Notes: generated by a model not told the origin, from the letters alone. 64,000 bases of DNA from Lophium mytilinum (GCA_010093605.1 MU004190.1:868001-932000); one strand, 5' to 3'; positions 22,677 to 33,808 are shown, counted from the stretch's first letter. Made by a program: numbers and translations.

Positions 22677-24090
22677 GCATTCCACGACTATGGACATCCA
22701 CGACAATGGCAGTGTCTAGTTCACAAACATGCAGATGAAGGCAATGGTGTTTCAGTGATTGATGTAAGCCAAAGAGGCTCGTGCAATCAAAGCCACGTTG
22801 TAGGTAGGGTTGGGGTGCGTTGGGGAAGGGGTAGTGGGGCGTAGCTGATATTGTGCAGTAAGCAAAGGGGACTTTGAACCTGTCGTCCCTCGCCACCAAA
22901 GCCCACGCTCCGCGATCTAGATCCAGCACCTATTGGCCGCTCTGCCGTCGTCTAAGTCGTGAATAGTCGTGTCAGTATATCCGCCGTAGCTGCAGCCCTA
23001 CTCTCCTCTACCATGTGTGTATTATGTAGGAGGCAATAGCTCCTCAAAGGCCTTCGACACCCTCAATGGCTTTGTCCGTGTCTAGACGCGGCTCCCCTGA
23101 TCTGGCCTCCACGGCTTGCGGCACCAACGATCGAGTACCCGGGGTCGTCGTCGTCGTCTTCTTCGGGGACCCAAACCCTCTGATCTTCGAATTCAGTGAT
23201 GTTGAAGGTCCTGTCTTCGGTGTGATGGATCCTAGTCCCAGGTGCTGGCCACTCGCCGTTCTCGTCATCGTTGTGAGGGCCCCAAATTCGACGCTGCCCT
23301 ACATAAGGAGAATTCTGACCATTCGTATAACCATCCATACTCATGTGGGTATTGTCCAGGATATCGCGTCCCTCCTTGAGAGAAATCGTAATGAGCCGGC
23401 ATTCGTCATCAGACTCCCCGTGAGCTCTAGTGGCTCGGTGGGTGATACTCCTTAATGCACCGTTAGAAGACTTAAGAACGTAACGCCGACTTATCATCTC
23501 TATACAGTGGCAGGCCATAAGCTTTTACACACCGGTTTACCAGTGATTCGAGGACAAGGCACTTCAGACGACGACAGGCCAGCGTATATAGTTACATGAC
23601 TAAGCAAGAGCCTGACATACCTAATGCAGATCTCTCGAACGTCAGGAAACTGTTCTCTAGCCGTATTGAAAGCTGCCTCGGCGTTGATGCGGTTCTGATC
23701 AGCATCGCGCGGGGGTTGTTCGACCCATAGTAAGCGAACAGTGACTTGTCGTTGCACTGCTCGTTTCCTCATGGCCCAGGGCATGATGCTGTCACGTTGA
23801 TTAGTTTTGATGATAGTCGAGCGATTTCTCCGCGCTGGTGCACGAACTTGTTCTTGGATTGGAATAGAGATCTGCTACCTGGAGGCTCGCACAAGTAAGC
23901 TCGAGCTGCTTGTAAGGTTTGCAGTTGCAATCTCTTGGCTTGACTTGAAGAAGTGTGAGTGAGGTTCAGGACCGACCTGATCTCCTAGCGTTACGAAAGG
24001 CCAACCGGCACACCGCTGGCCGCGAGCAGATCTTACCCTGCGTCAGTCTTCCAAGAACAGCAATTAGCCGCTACTCGTTAGGGCCTCATA
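22677..24090. repeat. Tandem segmental duplication, unit 1
   Basis: This unit aligns with 24172-25640. Its left end (TTCCACGACTATGGACATCC) corresponds to TTCCACGACCATGGATACTC in unit 2. Similarity continues through the 3' flank (TATTGGCCGCTCTGCCGTCG against TGTTGGCCTCTCTGCCGTCG), the orphan-family gene, and the upstream flank (GAGGCTCGCACAAGTAAGCT against GAAGCTCGCCCAGGTAAGCT). Many substitutions indicate an old event. Ends are approximate. Confidence 0.75.
23063..23784 (-). CDS. Orphan-family protein B
   Basis: Exons 23784-23621 and 23450-23063 give 183 residues, starting MPWAMRKRAVQRQVTVRLLW. The intron (GTATGT...TTAAG) lies in an Arg codon, phase 2. First exon length (164 nt) is identical to that of paralogue C. 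Shared landmarks are LLWVEQPPRDADQNRI, AAFNTAREQFPDVREICIR, ITISLKEGRDI, MDGYTNGQ, WGPHNDD and VWVPEEDDDDDP. The tail repeats GAASR twice around Gly/Gln. No signal peptide or membrane helix. I do not recognise the fold; a small beta/alpha intracellular domain is plausible. An alternative first acceptor (TATAG near 23505) would add residues, but the TTAAG site restores alignment with paralogue C. Confidence 0.7.
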
Positions 24091-24171
24091 CTAGTGAGTG
24101 AATGTGTCCCAATATCAGCGTCACTTCATTAACGACGCTAGATCATTGACTACAACATAGGCTAAGGGTTT

Positions 24172-25640
24172 TATTCCACGACCATGGATACTCACGACAA
24201 TAACAGTGTCTAGTTATAAGCATATAAATGAAAGTTATGTTACTTCTGCTATTGATCTAGTATAAAGAGCCTGACTTAGAGTCATACTCAAGTCTCTGGA
24301 TATCGTAAAGGGGAGTAGGGGTATTATGAATCAGTGTAGTGGGTATAGGGGACCTTCAACCTGCCGCCTTTCGCTGCCAAGTTTCATACGCTGTAATGCA
24401 AATCCATAGCCTGTTGGCCTCTCTGCCGTCGTCCAGGTCGCAAGTCGTTGTCGTAAGTCGTCGTAAGTCATCGTCGTGAGACCATATCCGCCATCAACCC
24501 TGTTAACCTCTTTGCCGTCGTCCAGGTTAAGAATCGCCTCGTCGTATCCGCATAGCTTTCACCTATCCTCGTTGGCCAAAGTTGGGTCTTTGAAGCTGCA
24601 ATAGCTTCGCAAAGACCCTCAGATGTCGTGTTTGTCAATAGTTCTGGCCGTACCTAGAGGAGTGTCCACCACGGTAAAACTCGTCCTCTTCGTCCGGCTC
24701 GTATGTAGCAACCCATATCGTTTCATTGATGGTGAACGTGTAGTCCTCAATCACATTACAATCCGAATCTCGTGGCCACCCGGTGCTGTCGTGGTGGGGG
24801 CCCCAATGTTGATCCCAATGCACCTCGGAAGACATCTGATCTCTCGTATAGCCGTGCATGTCCTTGTAGGTATTCCCGCTGATGTCCTGTGCCTCCTTCA
24901 CACGAATAGTGACATGCCAGCCGTTCGGGTCCGTTTGACCGTAGTATGACATGGTGTTGTGGTGGATGTTCCTAAATGCGCACAATTAGACGTGTGTTAT
25001 TACTTCTGTACAACCTCCTTCACCACTGCTTGGGGTCTCCCCACAGGCTATCAACAGATCAGACTGCATCTTGACTGACGGACCACTGAGCGGCCAGGCT
25101 ACCCCTTACAGTGGTGGCGATTGAACACATTCAACATCTGACTTACCTAATGACGATGGTTCGAACATCAGGATAGTGCCTCATGGCCGTGTTGTAAGCG
25201 GCTGCGTAGACGATCTCATTACGCCGCCGATCGCGTGTGGGATTGCACCACCACAAGAAACGAATAGTGCGGGACCGCTGCACTTGTTGCTGCCTATACA
25301 CGGTAGGCATGGCGTGAGATGCCTTTAGATAGGTTAGATTAGGAGTTCTGCGCTGTAATCAGAACACCTTGTTTGAAACATGTGTACTCTTGGATATGTC
25401 GGAGAACCACAAGCAGCGGCAAGACCGTGTACATCGATCAATGACGAGGCACAGTACTAACCTGTATGTGTTATAGAGCAGAAGCTTACTATCTGGAAGC
25501 TCGCCCAGGTAAGCTTGAGTTGTGGTTTGTTCGAAGATGTCTAGAGATAGCTTCAGGATCGACCTGATATACTAGACACATCAAAGACACGAGCAAATAT
25601 TGCCCGGTGTCAGTCCCACAAGAACCGCAATCATGCTAGA
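24172..25640. repeat. Tandem segmental duplication, unit 2
   Basis: Second unit of the duplication described at 22677-24090, in direct orientation and containing orphan-family gene C. A short (G)TAAGTCGTCGTAAGTC-type repeat at 24441-24480 is expanded here compared with unit 1. Ends are approximate. Confidence 0.75.
24635..25310 (-). CDS. Orphan-family protein C
   Basis: Exons 25310-25147 and 24971-24635 (GTAAGT...TTTAG, phase 2) give 166 residues, starting MPTVYRQQQVQRSRTIRFLW. The first half reads WWCNPTRDRRRNEIVYAAAYNT then HYPDVRTIVIR; the second WHVTIRVKEAQDISGN, MHGYTRDQ, HWGPHHDSTGW, YTFTINETIWVATYEPDEED. It is the sister of protein B, with the same exon-1 length and intron site, and more distantly related to protein A. 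The conserved Trp, the PDVRxIxIR strand and the G(Y)T loop argue for purifying selection rather than decay. No targeting signal is visible. Function unknown. It sits 1.7 kb from kinase B on the opposite strand. Confidence 0.72.
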
Positions 25641-27026
25641 TTGTGAATACAGTACAATAATAGCACCGCTCAGCTGACGACGCCGCAGTACCGGCGACCT
25701 ACATGAGCCTCCCGAATAGCCGCTTCTTTCCCGCCGCCAATGCCCTCTCTAGCAAGGAAGATGGCCTAGGTTTCCCGTAATGAAGGAAACCTCTCTATGG
25801 TGGCTCATAGAGGTCACACTCTGACCAAGCTTATCACCGGGCTCGTGGTATCCACTCCTAAATACCCGGGCTGGGTACAGCATAGTTCAGATACTGGATG
25901 TCTCTTTCTATGAAATTTCATGCACACGTAGCATGGTACCTAGTAACGTCGATGTCTAGTGCAAAGAGTTCTCCTACCTTCTTAGCGAGGAAGAATACGA
26001 AAAGTTTCATCGGCAGTAGTGTAGAACTCAATTAAGAAAACAAAAATAACATATATATCAAGTATAAGTCCAGGGCGAGGATGGTTCACTTATTAGAGTA
26101 GCAACACCACCCGTCCAGGAATAAATCGTACATAGGTAGTTTCAGATTCCGGAATACGGGAGATAAGATAGTTCACGTTAGAGAGGGCCAGATCATGCGG
26201 AGTTTGACGCAATATTTTCCTTGTGACCTTGGTTTGCCCTTCCAATGATGCCCTGTGACCTTACGAATATACATCCATCGCCCGAGGAACTCTTCATGAC
26301 CTCAAGTGTCGTATTGCTGTATGACCCACCAACAAGTCCACATTTCAAAGTTGCTGAATTGAATGGGCGCGCAGGGCATAGAGAAGGTGGCACCCTTGTT
26401 CTAAATACTTGTGTTTGCCACTGCTTGGGCTACTTCAATGCATTTTCGGAAATCCAAACAAGATCGGAGCCCACAACCTTGGGCAACATGAAAACTCGTT
26501 GGAAGCTCTCCAAGCAGTGGCAGGTAGGTGTGCATATGGTCTCCTGATGCTGCTACTTGAATTACCGGTGTAGCTACTTGGGCACTGGTGTACACAGACT
26601 ACTTGATTTCTCCGCACAAGATGCATTTATGGTTCTTCTGGCTTCGCTGGATTAAGCTCTTCAATACGGCTTTGAAGCGCTGATGGCTAATGAGTTCTAC
26701 ATACTTAAATTCGAATACATCTCTCCCTGCATTGTTTCCATGGTTCCAAATGTCGATATACGACACCAGTTATTTGTTCTCTAAGGCAGAGGCCTTCTAG
26801 ATGTTTGATCGTCAATGTTCCCACTTTTTCACGTCCAGCGTGAAGGGGTGAGGTCGGTTTGGAGTGGCTCGATACGGCTAGCGCAGCAAGCACGACTAGC
26901 GCGAAATGATCACTAGCCAATCACCAACATTTACGTTGCCGAGAGCTTCCTCATTCATAAACTCTCATTGCCCTGCAACTTACCTGTCGCAACAACACCA
27001 TACCCTCACCGAATTCAACGTCAACC
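25641..27026. other. Intergenic upstream of kinase B
   Basis: No supported gene. AT-richer than neighbours around 25900-26200. Frames of about 100 codons near 26245-26620 overlap on both strands without domain content. Confidence 0.4.
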
Positions 27027-28749
27027 ATGAGTGAGCAAACACCGGCCAAGAGCAAGCAAGTGAGTCCTCAAGGTCAAGAAATGCCTGACCAACCGCCCGA
27101 CGCGAGCAAAGTGGGGAAACCACGCATTATAGCAATCAACGGCATACCCTTCCACAGCAAATCCAGGAATACCACAGCTAGCTCGCAAGTTACCAAGCGC
27201 TGCCGGCCCGAGCCCGTTTATGTAGATCTTCACGACGGTGTTGAGAATGTCGAGCGCTATGTTGTCGGTGGGTATCATCCTACTCACATCGGCGACCTTT
27301 ATCACAACGAGCGCTACAAGATCGTTCACAAGCTTGGCCACGGCACCTTTTCCACCGTCTGGCTCGCTCGCGACATGGTTGAGGAGAAAAACGTGGCCTT
27401 GAAAATATCATGCGCTGATGTGCCTGCGGTGAGCCACGAAAGCCAGACTCTAGGATTGCTTAAAGCGGGACAATCCGACCATCCAGGAAGATGTTATGTC
27501 ACCTCGCTCCTGGACAAGTTTGGTATTGAGGGTCCGAATGGGAAACATCATTGTCTTGTGATGCCTGTTTCTGCCTGCAGCGCATCTAAGTCCAAAGATA
27601 AGCGTGACGGGGGCCATTTCATATTCCCGATGCCAGTTGCAAGGTCGATTGCTGCTCAGGTCCTCCTGGGTCTTGACTACATCCACTCTTGCGGCGTAAT
27701 ACATGGAGGTGAGCGCGCAGCGATTTTTTCACTTGATGATACTCCACTTCGTTTGTTACCACATAATCAAGGGCTAATGGTTGGTAGACTTACATACAGG
27801 TAATATCCTTATCGAACTTCCAGGCCTAGACCAACTTCCCGAGGACGAGTTGTACGCGCACCTCGGCGAACCCAAAAAGCAACCTCTCCGGCGTAGAGAC
27901 GGTCTTCCACTCGGATCGAATGCCCCGGCCTACTCGGTTTCATCCGCTATGTTAGTGCTCGGCTGCGGAACAGAGGTCAAGGACCCAAAAGTCCTCATCT
28001 CAGACTTCGGAGAATCTTTCCTTATCACCGATGAAGACTGCAAGGAGTTGCACACGCCTATGATTCTACGTCCCCCGGAGTCCTTCTTCGGAGAACGCAT
28101 CGGGCCAAAGGCGGATATCTGGACAATGGGATGCACCCTCTTTGAGATCCTGGGATGCGGTACACTCTTCGAAAACTGGTTTCCGGATATGAACCAGACA
28201 GTAACGGAGATGATCAGCACCCTAGGTCCAATACCAACGAGGTGGTGGGACAAGTGGTCTGCTGAAGGCAAGAGCATGTCTTTCAACCAGGACGGGACCT
28301 GGAAAGAAGGAGCTTTCGTGATGTCGTTGGCGGACCGAATGCGGACCATGGCTTCGAAGGACCCTAGCCGAGAGGCTGTGCCACCCGATTGTAGCGAAGA
28401 GGAGTTTGCAAGCCTCGAAACTTTGTTCAAGATAATGTTGACATACGAGCCTGCGGAGAGGGCCACAGCAAGCGACGTGGTAGCTTCAGAGTGGGTGCAG
28501 AAATGGGCGATTCCTGCAATCACGGAGCCTTCTTCCCCAGTCAGCCTCGACTTTCTAGCGGAGAGGCGTCGCGAATGGGTGGCCCTAGTTGCGGAACAAG
28601 ATAAACGGAGGGCAGAAACGCAAGAAAAGCAGGCGAAGAAGGACGCGCTGCGGGCCGAGGATGAGAAGTCGGGACTGTGCAAAGAAAAAGAGGTCCCAGA
28701 TTCTGAGCTTACCGAAAATGAACACTTCAAGCGGAATCAGGAAGCTTAG
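27027..28749 (+). CDS. SRPK-like protein kinase B
   Basis: Exons 27027-27708 and 27788-28749 give 547 residues. A 70-residue polar N-terminal extension absent from kinase A precedes YHNERYKIVHKLGHGTFSTVW (glycine loop about 104-112). Other landmarks are VALK with Lys126, HGDLHTGNIL (catalytic Asp228, Asn233), SDFGES (Asp300), LRPPESFFGERIGPKADIWTMG and a Glu/Lys-rich C-terminal helix (EQDKRRAETQEKQAKKD). All residues needed for phosphotransfer are present except that His replaces the catalytic-loop Lys. The single intron interrupts the catalytic Asp codon in the same phase as in kinase A. Expected substrates would be Ser/Arg-type proteins by family, but fungal expansions of this group are functionally uncharacterised. 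Confidence 0.88.
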
Positions 28750-28817
28750 GAGGAAGTGGAGAAGTTGAAGGCGGGAAAATTTCCGGACTAGGCTCAATCT
28801 GCTAACGACCGGAATGC

Positions 28818-28850
28818 AATTCTTGTACAATTCTTGTACAATTCTTGTGC
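28818..28850. repeat. 11-bp minisatellite, three units
   Basis: AATTCTTGTAC is repeated three times head to tail, the last unit with one change (TGC for TAC), just after the kinase B stop. No function seen. Confidence 0.9.
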
Positions 28851-29183
28851 AATTAGCAGGCTACGAGTTCCGCATTGAGACCTTAGATGGGCCTCATCTC
28901 ATGGAATGGATGTGCTTAGGGGAAGTTCCAAAGCTTGATGTCGTAGTAGAATTATCCTAGCATCAGCGAACACATGAACTTTAAGGTCGTCGATAAAAGG
29001 CAGTAAACATAATGAAGTAATTCTCTAGGGTATCACGTTCGCACTGCCTACATATCATCGTGAGGTCCGCAAATATCTCATAATCCAGAGCACATAGCAT
29101 CCTCAAAGCCATACCCAGTCTACCTCCCATCCCCATTCCCCTTCACTCATGATCCATTTCATGCAAGCCATGCTAAGATATCA
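28851..29183. other. Intergenic, convergent 3' ends
   Basis: Between kinase B (+) and the zinc-finger gene (-). No gene seen. Confidence 0.4.
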
Positions 29184-31098
29184 TCACCATTCAGGCGGAT
29201 CCAAGCAGCTCATTGACTTCGCCACACGAACCAACTCATCAGCCTCCTTCTTCGAAAGTGCAAACTTCATGGTGGCGTCATACACCATAACGCTCTCCCC
29301 ACTCACCTTCGCCACCTCAGATCGCACCATACCCTGATCGAATCCCTCGGCGTTTTTTCCGTCATCTACCCCATCCTCTACATCCCCAAAAAACATCAGA
29401 TCCTCTCCCTGCGACACCCACGTAGGGAAATGTCCTTCCCCAGGCATCTCAACACTGCAATCCTGATCCGACAGCAGGTCAATCTGATTCTGCGGTTTCT
29501 GATCACCCGCATCCCCATCCATTCCCGTCGGTTCCTCATAGCCGTCCGGTATCACCCACTCCACAACCTTCCAGTCCTTCGTCAGTAACGCGTGGCCCTT
29601 CATACAGGTAAGCTGCCTGCATGCCCCTCCCATTTCGCACTGCTGCGTCCGCGCGCGATACCGCACAGCATCCAGCAGTTTTGGATCTAGCACTTCTGAT
29701 GGACTGTGGTCCAGGAGACAGGTAGGCGCATTGCAGGCGCCGCGGAAATGGAAGTCGGGACAAGGGTTGCCTTGGGCGCTGTTATTGGCGTTGAGGGCGT
29801 CGAGGGAGGCCTTTTCAGAGTGCTGCAGGAGAGTGTCGAGGCGGTGGGCGGAGGCGTTGAGGGGGATGAGGTGAGAGTTCTCGGTATGAGGGAGCGGGAG
29901 AGAGTGATTGGAGGAAGTAAGGGTTCGCTGGTCGAGGGGGTTCGAGGAGGGTTCGGGGGTGTTGGGACGGTCGGGCGTGATGCCGGAGTCTGGTGGGAGG
30001 GGAGATTGGGTTGGAGGAGGATGGAACATTTTGCAATCTTTCCCCCATTTGCAGCTTCCCTATATACTTGAATGTCAGCATGAGGTTCTCGTGGTGGTGG
30101 CTGCTTCGAGCTGCTCTCGGCGTGACTCTATGTGTCCTCAAGTACTCAGATTGATTTTATGTCCGAGGCATTGGAAGTTGAAACTTGCCATCTTATAGAA
30201 CCAACACTCCTGAATGGGCACCGGGAACACTTTCTCGAATGCGAAACTAGCTGACGCACGCAGAGGGTGTCCATTTTTGACGTATATAGGTGCCACAATC
30301 GTAACGCGCTTCGTTGCCTTTATAGCCGATCGAAGGAGCTCGACGTATGGCTGGCCGCCAAGAAAGAAGATATGTTTGCATCGACTGTCTTTCAAGGACT
30401 GCTCGAAGATTTCTGATATAATGATGAATAAGGTGCCGCTCGTTTGGGGTGGTGGCTGTGTCTTACGTTTGACCTGTCGTATCTTCCTGCCAGTCGACCC
30501 AACATCCACGTAGTGGAACTGAGTATCGAATGCATTGAACGACAGAATGAATCGGTCCAGCGAGGGGCTTAGTCCAGGGCCGAGTAGTTCCCGTAGCTTG
30601 GCTACGTTCGCGTACACACGCACCCGGATGTCGTATTCCCCAGCGGGGAGCTTACGCGCTCTCTCTTGGACGGCAGCGTGTAGATACTCGGCGGCCAAAT
30701 TACCTCCAGAGTCTCCGGCTTGGATGAGGTTCTCATCAAACTAGAGCTGGTTCAGCATCTTCGTGTGGCGATGTTGGCAAGATTAGGAACTCACGCTCTT
30801 CCCGTGGTCATCTACTAGTACCAGCACGAATGGCTTCTTGACGCTCTTCAGCGGAGCCTTTGCGGCGGCCGAGGGCTTTTCGGGAGCCATCGTGTCTTTT
30901 GGCGGCAGCTTTACAATAATCTTCGGGGGTTCGGTCTCGGTAGTCTCGCACTTGCGAATGGGCTTAGATGGGTAGGATTAGTGGAAATGACTAGGAAATG
31001 AAATGACTTACCTGGAGGCTCCCCGTCTCCTGGGTCTTCGTGGCTTGCTCATCTCCTGACGAAGAGATAGCCACCGGACGCTTGCCTCTATTCGACAT
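29184..31098 (-). CDS. DUF7923-type protein with three CCCH zinc fingers
   Basis: Four exons, 31098-31012, 30962-30795, 30740-30189 and 30059-29184, total 560 residues. The first two introns start GTAAGT and GTGAGT; the third starts GCAAGT (a GC-AG intron). The N-terminus (MSNRGKRPVAISSSG) is followed by PFVLVLVDDHGKS, FDENLIQAGDSGGNLAAEYL, RVRVYANVAKLRELLG and SRCKHIFFLGGQPY, the fungal DUF7923 domain (a nuclease-like fold by proposal, unproven). Splicing the third intron creates finger 1, CWFYKM-GSCKWGKDC-KMFH (C-x7-C-x5-C-x3-H). Two more follow: CPDFHFRGACNAPTCLLDH and CEMGGACRQLTCMKGH. The family layout, DUF7923 then tandem CCCH fingers, is known in ascomycetes and suggests RNA binding. 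Without the GC-AG intron the locus looks like two separate genes. Confidence 0.88.
30060..30188 (-). other. GC-AG intron
   Basis: The donor is ATG/GCAAGT, the preferred GC-type donor. The acceptor is CAAGTATATAG/GGA with a CTGAC branch-point-like string about 15 bases upstream. Removal keeps frame (phase 0) and joins the two halves of a CCCH zinc finger. No GT donor in the region does both. Confidence 0.8.
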
Positions 31099-32667
31099 CG
31101 ACTTGATCACTGGCTGGGTATCCAGGTGATACGACTGATGGTGGCAGTTTATCAAGATGATGAGAAGCAAACAAGAAGAGGTCGAGGAAGAGAGTATGTC
31201 CGTTCAATGGTTAGCTACATGACGAGAAGCGGTGTAACGCGAAGCGTGACTTTCGGGTTTCTGCCTGGAAATATGTCACAAGTGACCGGTCATTTCGGGC
31301 CCGATACCGGTGCTTTATGCGCAACTTTTTGTCGAAACAGGACTTATCCCATGGTCATTCTGTGTTGTCGGATTAATTTTATGTACACCAGCTTACCGCC
31401 GCGTTGTTCGTGGACTTCGATTGAAAAGTTACATCTCGATCGCTCTTATACGTCTCTTCTACAATTTTGCTAAGGCACTGAAGCGCCGGAATAAGAACAG
31501 ATGATACCGCTTGCCTGAACAAAAAAGGGGCCCCCCAGAGTCTCCCAAAGAGAGCTTGCTAGACTTGTCTTTGCAATCAGCTGAACGTTCTAAATCAAAC
31601 CTTCGCTCCCGAGCACGTCGGTTCTTCACCACCACATACTGTCGACGCTTCCCTCAGATACCTCAAGATCAAGCTTAGCACGTGAGCGCCTGGAAAGTGA
31701 GATGGCTCTTGGGGAGACTGGAAAGTGCGGGCACACGGCCAGGGACCTTTGTCCACTACCTACTAGCGCAGCCGCTAAACAGCCCGGGCGAGCACGTGGC
31801 GAGCAACTCAAGCGAGAGACCTCACGTGACAGAATAAACACAGCATTGAAATGCGAATGTACGAGAAGCTCATAATAGAAGTCGCGCTTGGTCACTGCAA
31901 GAAATCCTACATCTCCAGGATCAATAGCAACCTTTTTCCCGAAGAAATTCCCCAGGAGAATTAGCTGTGCCGGATTAGTGCTTACAAGCCTCATCAGCGT
32001 TCAGAATTATGATTCGAAACTTGTTAACAGCGAGAATAAAACGACAACTCAGGCTTTCTAGGAAGTCGTACTTATATCAGAAGGGAATTTGGTGCTATTC
32101 AATCGATAGCGGCGTAATACGAAGCTCTTTCCTTCCGGAGTCATTCGTGCGTATTCTTGACGAGCTTCAATGCGCTTGCAGTTTTTGAACTTGCACACTG
32201 TAAGCAGAACATGAATCATAATGCCGGACTTCATAATGACGCGCTCCTACAATCGTGTCTTCATGGCGGTGATGTCTCACGTCGTCGACCATGGCGATCA
32301 AGGTTCCGCCGCGCACGAGCCACCCCAGCCATGCCCGCCACATGTTTTCGTCCAGCCTCTCCCAAAACACCAACCACCACTAATTTGCGCAATTGCTAGA
32401 AAAGAAGCCGCCGGTCGCTGTAATGGCTTTCCTCTTTCATCCTGCTCACGCTGCACTCCCTAACACTGCCTATCCCCTTCCACCATCCGACTGCTATCCA
32501 ATTGTTACGCTGCCAACACCGCATCTGCACCAGCGAATAGTACCACACTGAGCTGGCCTGCCTCCCGATTCCCCACCATCGCTCTTCAACTTTCACGCTT
32601 CGCATCGCTATTATACTACACCGACAGCCTGCTTCGACCTTTGTATAAGACGTTGTCTTGAGTAACT
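31099..32667. other. Intergenic
   Basis: Upstream region of the zinc-finger gene (-) and promoter of the microprotein gene (+). A 122-codon minus-strand frame at 31626-31994 begins with a reasonable segment (ILLGNFFGKKVAIDPGDVGF) but lacks homology that I recognise; left uncalled. Confidence 0.35.
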
Positions 32668-32719
32668 GTATGTCAATCTCCACTGCATTCTTCAAAATCT
32701 CCAACTAACGCATTCACAG
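32668..32719 (+). other. Probable 5'UTR intron of the microprotein gene
   Basis: A textbook 52-bp fungal intron: GTATGT donor, CTAAC branch point at about 32704, CAG acceptor. It is followed by a CA/CT-rich leader of 134 bases that runs to the ATG at 32854. It supports a real transcript. Confidence 0.65.
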
Positions 32720-32853
32720 CTCCCACACACTCTTGCTCACACATCACTACCACCACTACACCCGCCAACTATCCATACTCCAACCGCCTCCACACTACAC
32801 CGGCACAGCCATCAACCTCTCCAACAACCGCCAACACCCACCCACCAGCAACT

Positions 32854-33000
32854 ATGAAGCGCAACATCGTCATCTTCCTCATCGTCCTCATCCTCTTCAT
32901 CCTCATCGCCCTCATCGCCTGGCTGATATACTACCTCCAAACACGCATGGCCGTCGGCGGCGGCGCCGCGAGCAGTGTGAGCGATGTGACGGAAGTGTAG
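32854..33000 (+). CDS. Small single-pass membrane protein (48 aa)
   Basis: A 48-residue frame starting MKRNIVIFLIVLILFILIAL with one long hydrophobic helix (residues 4-27), an aromatic end (WLIYYLQTRMA) and a Gly/Ala/Ser tail ending SDVTEV. Two basic residues before the helix predict a cytosolic N-terminus. Support is the spliced CT-rich leader, the first ATG of the leader and nearly exclusive C-ending codons (ATC, CTC, GTC), the bias of the well-supported genes here. I know no family; small tail-anchored or ER/plasma-membrane micropeptides would look like this. Low-complexity Ile/Leu content means homology searches would be weak. Confidence 0.65.
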   Translation: MKRNIVIFLIVLILFILIALIAWLIYYLQTRMAVGGGAASSVSDVTEV

Positions 33001-33808
33001 ACCTGCAATCCTCGTCGAGTGCATGATTCATGATTGGGAAAGAAAAACGTTGCTTCTATTATCATGACCTGGACTTGTATTTACGCGAGAGGGATACGGG
33101 ACATGTGTTTAATGAGTTCGATACAGCGACACGCGCATACGGTTGGCGTTTGGGTTTGGGCATTGGATTGGATTGGGACGGATGGGATTGGCTCGGCGTT
33201 TTGCTTTTATATATATTGAGGTCGCCGAGGCGATTGATAGATACCCCGTTGGTTACGCGGGAGGACTGTATTTATGTATACAGGCATTGATATCTATATC
33301 ACATATCAGCTATTACATCAACCAAACATTTCGATAATGCTTCGAGTTTCACGTTGCTGGCGAGATTTCAGCTTGGAAGCAGAAGTAGTGTCGATGCTTC
33401 GATTAGCTACCGTACCTATGTAGGGTGGTCCGTCATTCCAACCGCTTTTCCAATCTTCCAGAACCGCAAGCCATCGTCGGCATATTTAGTGTACAAGATC
33501 GGGCGGGGTGGGAGGCCAAAAAGAGCAGAAGCTAATTGTGCAGCCGCAGCAGCGAAGATGAAAGGAAAACTTTGCTCTTGACGCCGATCTGCAAAGCGCA
33601 GGCCCATGCAGACTTGAATTCGAATCATTCAACCAGAGCCCCAAAGTTATCCACCCCACGCCTTTTGAACTGAAGGAAATAAGAAACGCAAATCGAAGAA
33701 CTGAGGCCGGCTTGACGCTGCAGGTTGGGTGGCTGTGCAGCGAATAGAAGGAGCATTGGACAGTGTCAGGCTGTGAATGGAAGCGAGCTGCTGTGAGAGA
33801 TGGGTCCA
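33001..33808. other. Intergenic, convergent 3' ends
   Basis: 3' regions of the microprotein (+) and HP1 (-) genes. Nothing else seen. Confidence 0.4.

Noticed and set aside
31626-31994. 122-codon minus-strand ATG frame (MRLVSTNPAQLILLGNFFG...)
   Set aside because: The first 50 residues look plausible but the rest is Arg/Ser/Pro-rich filler; no recognised homology, promoter or introns.
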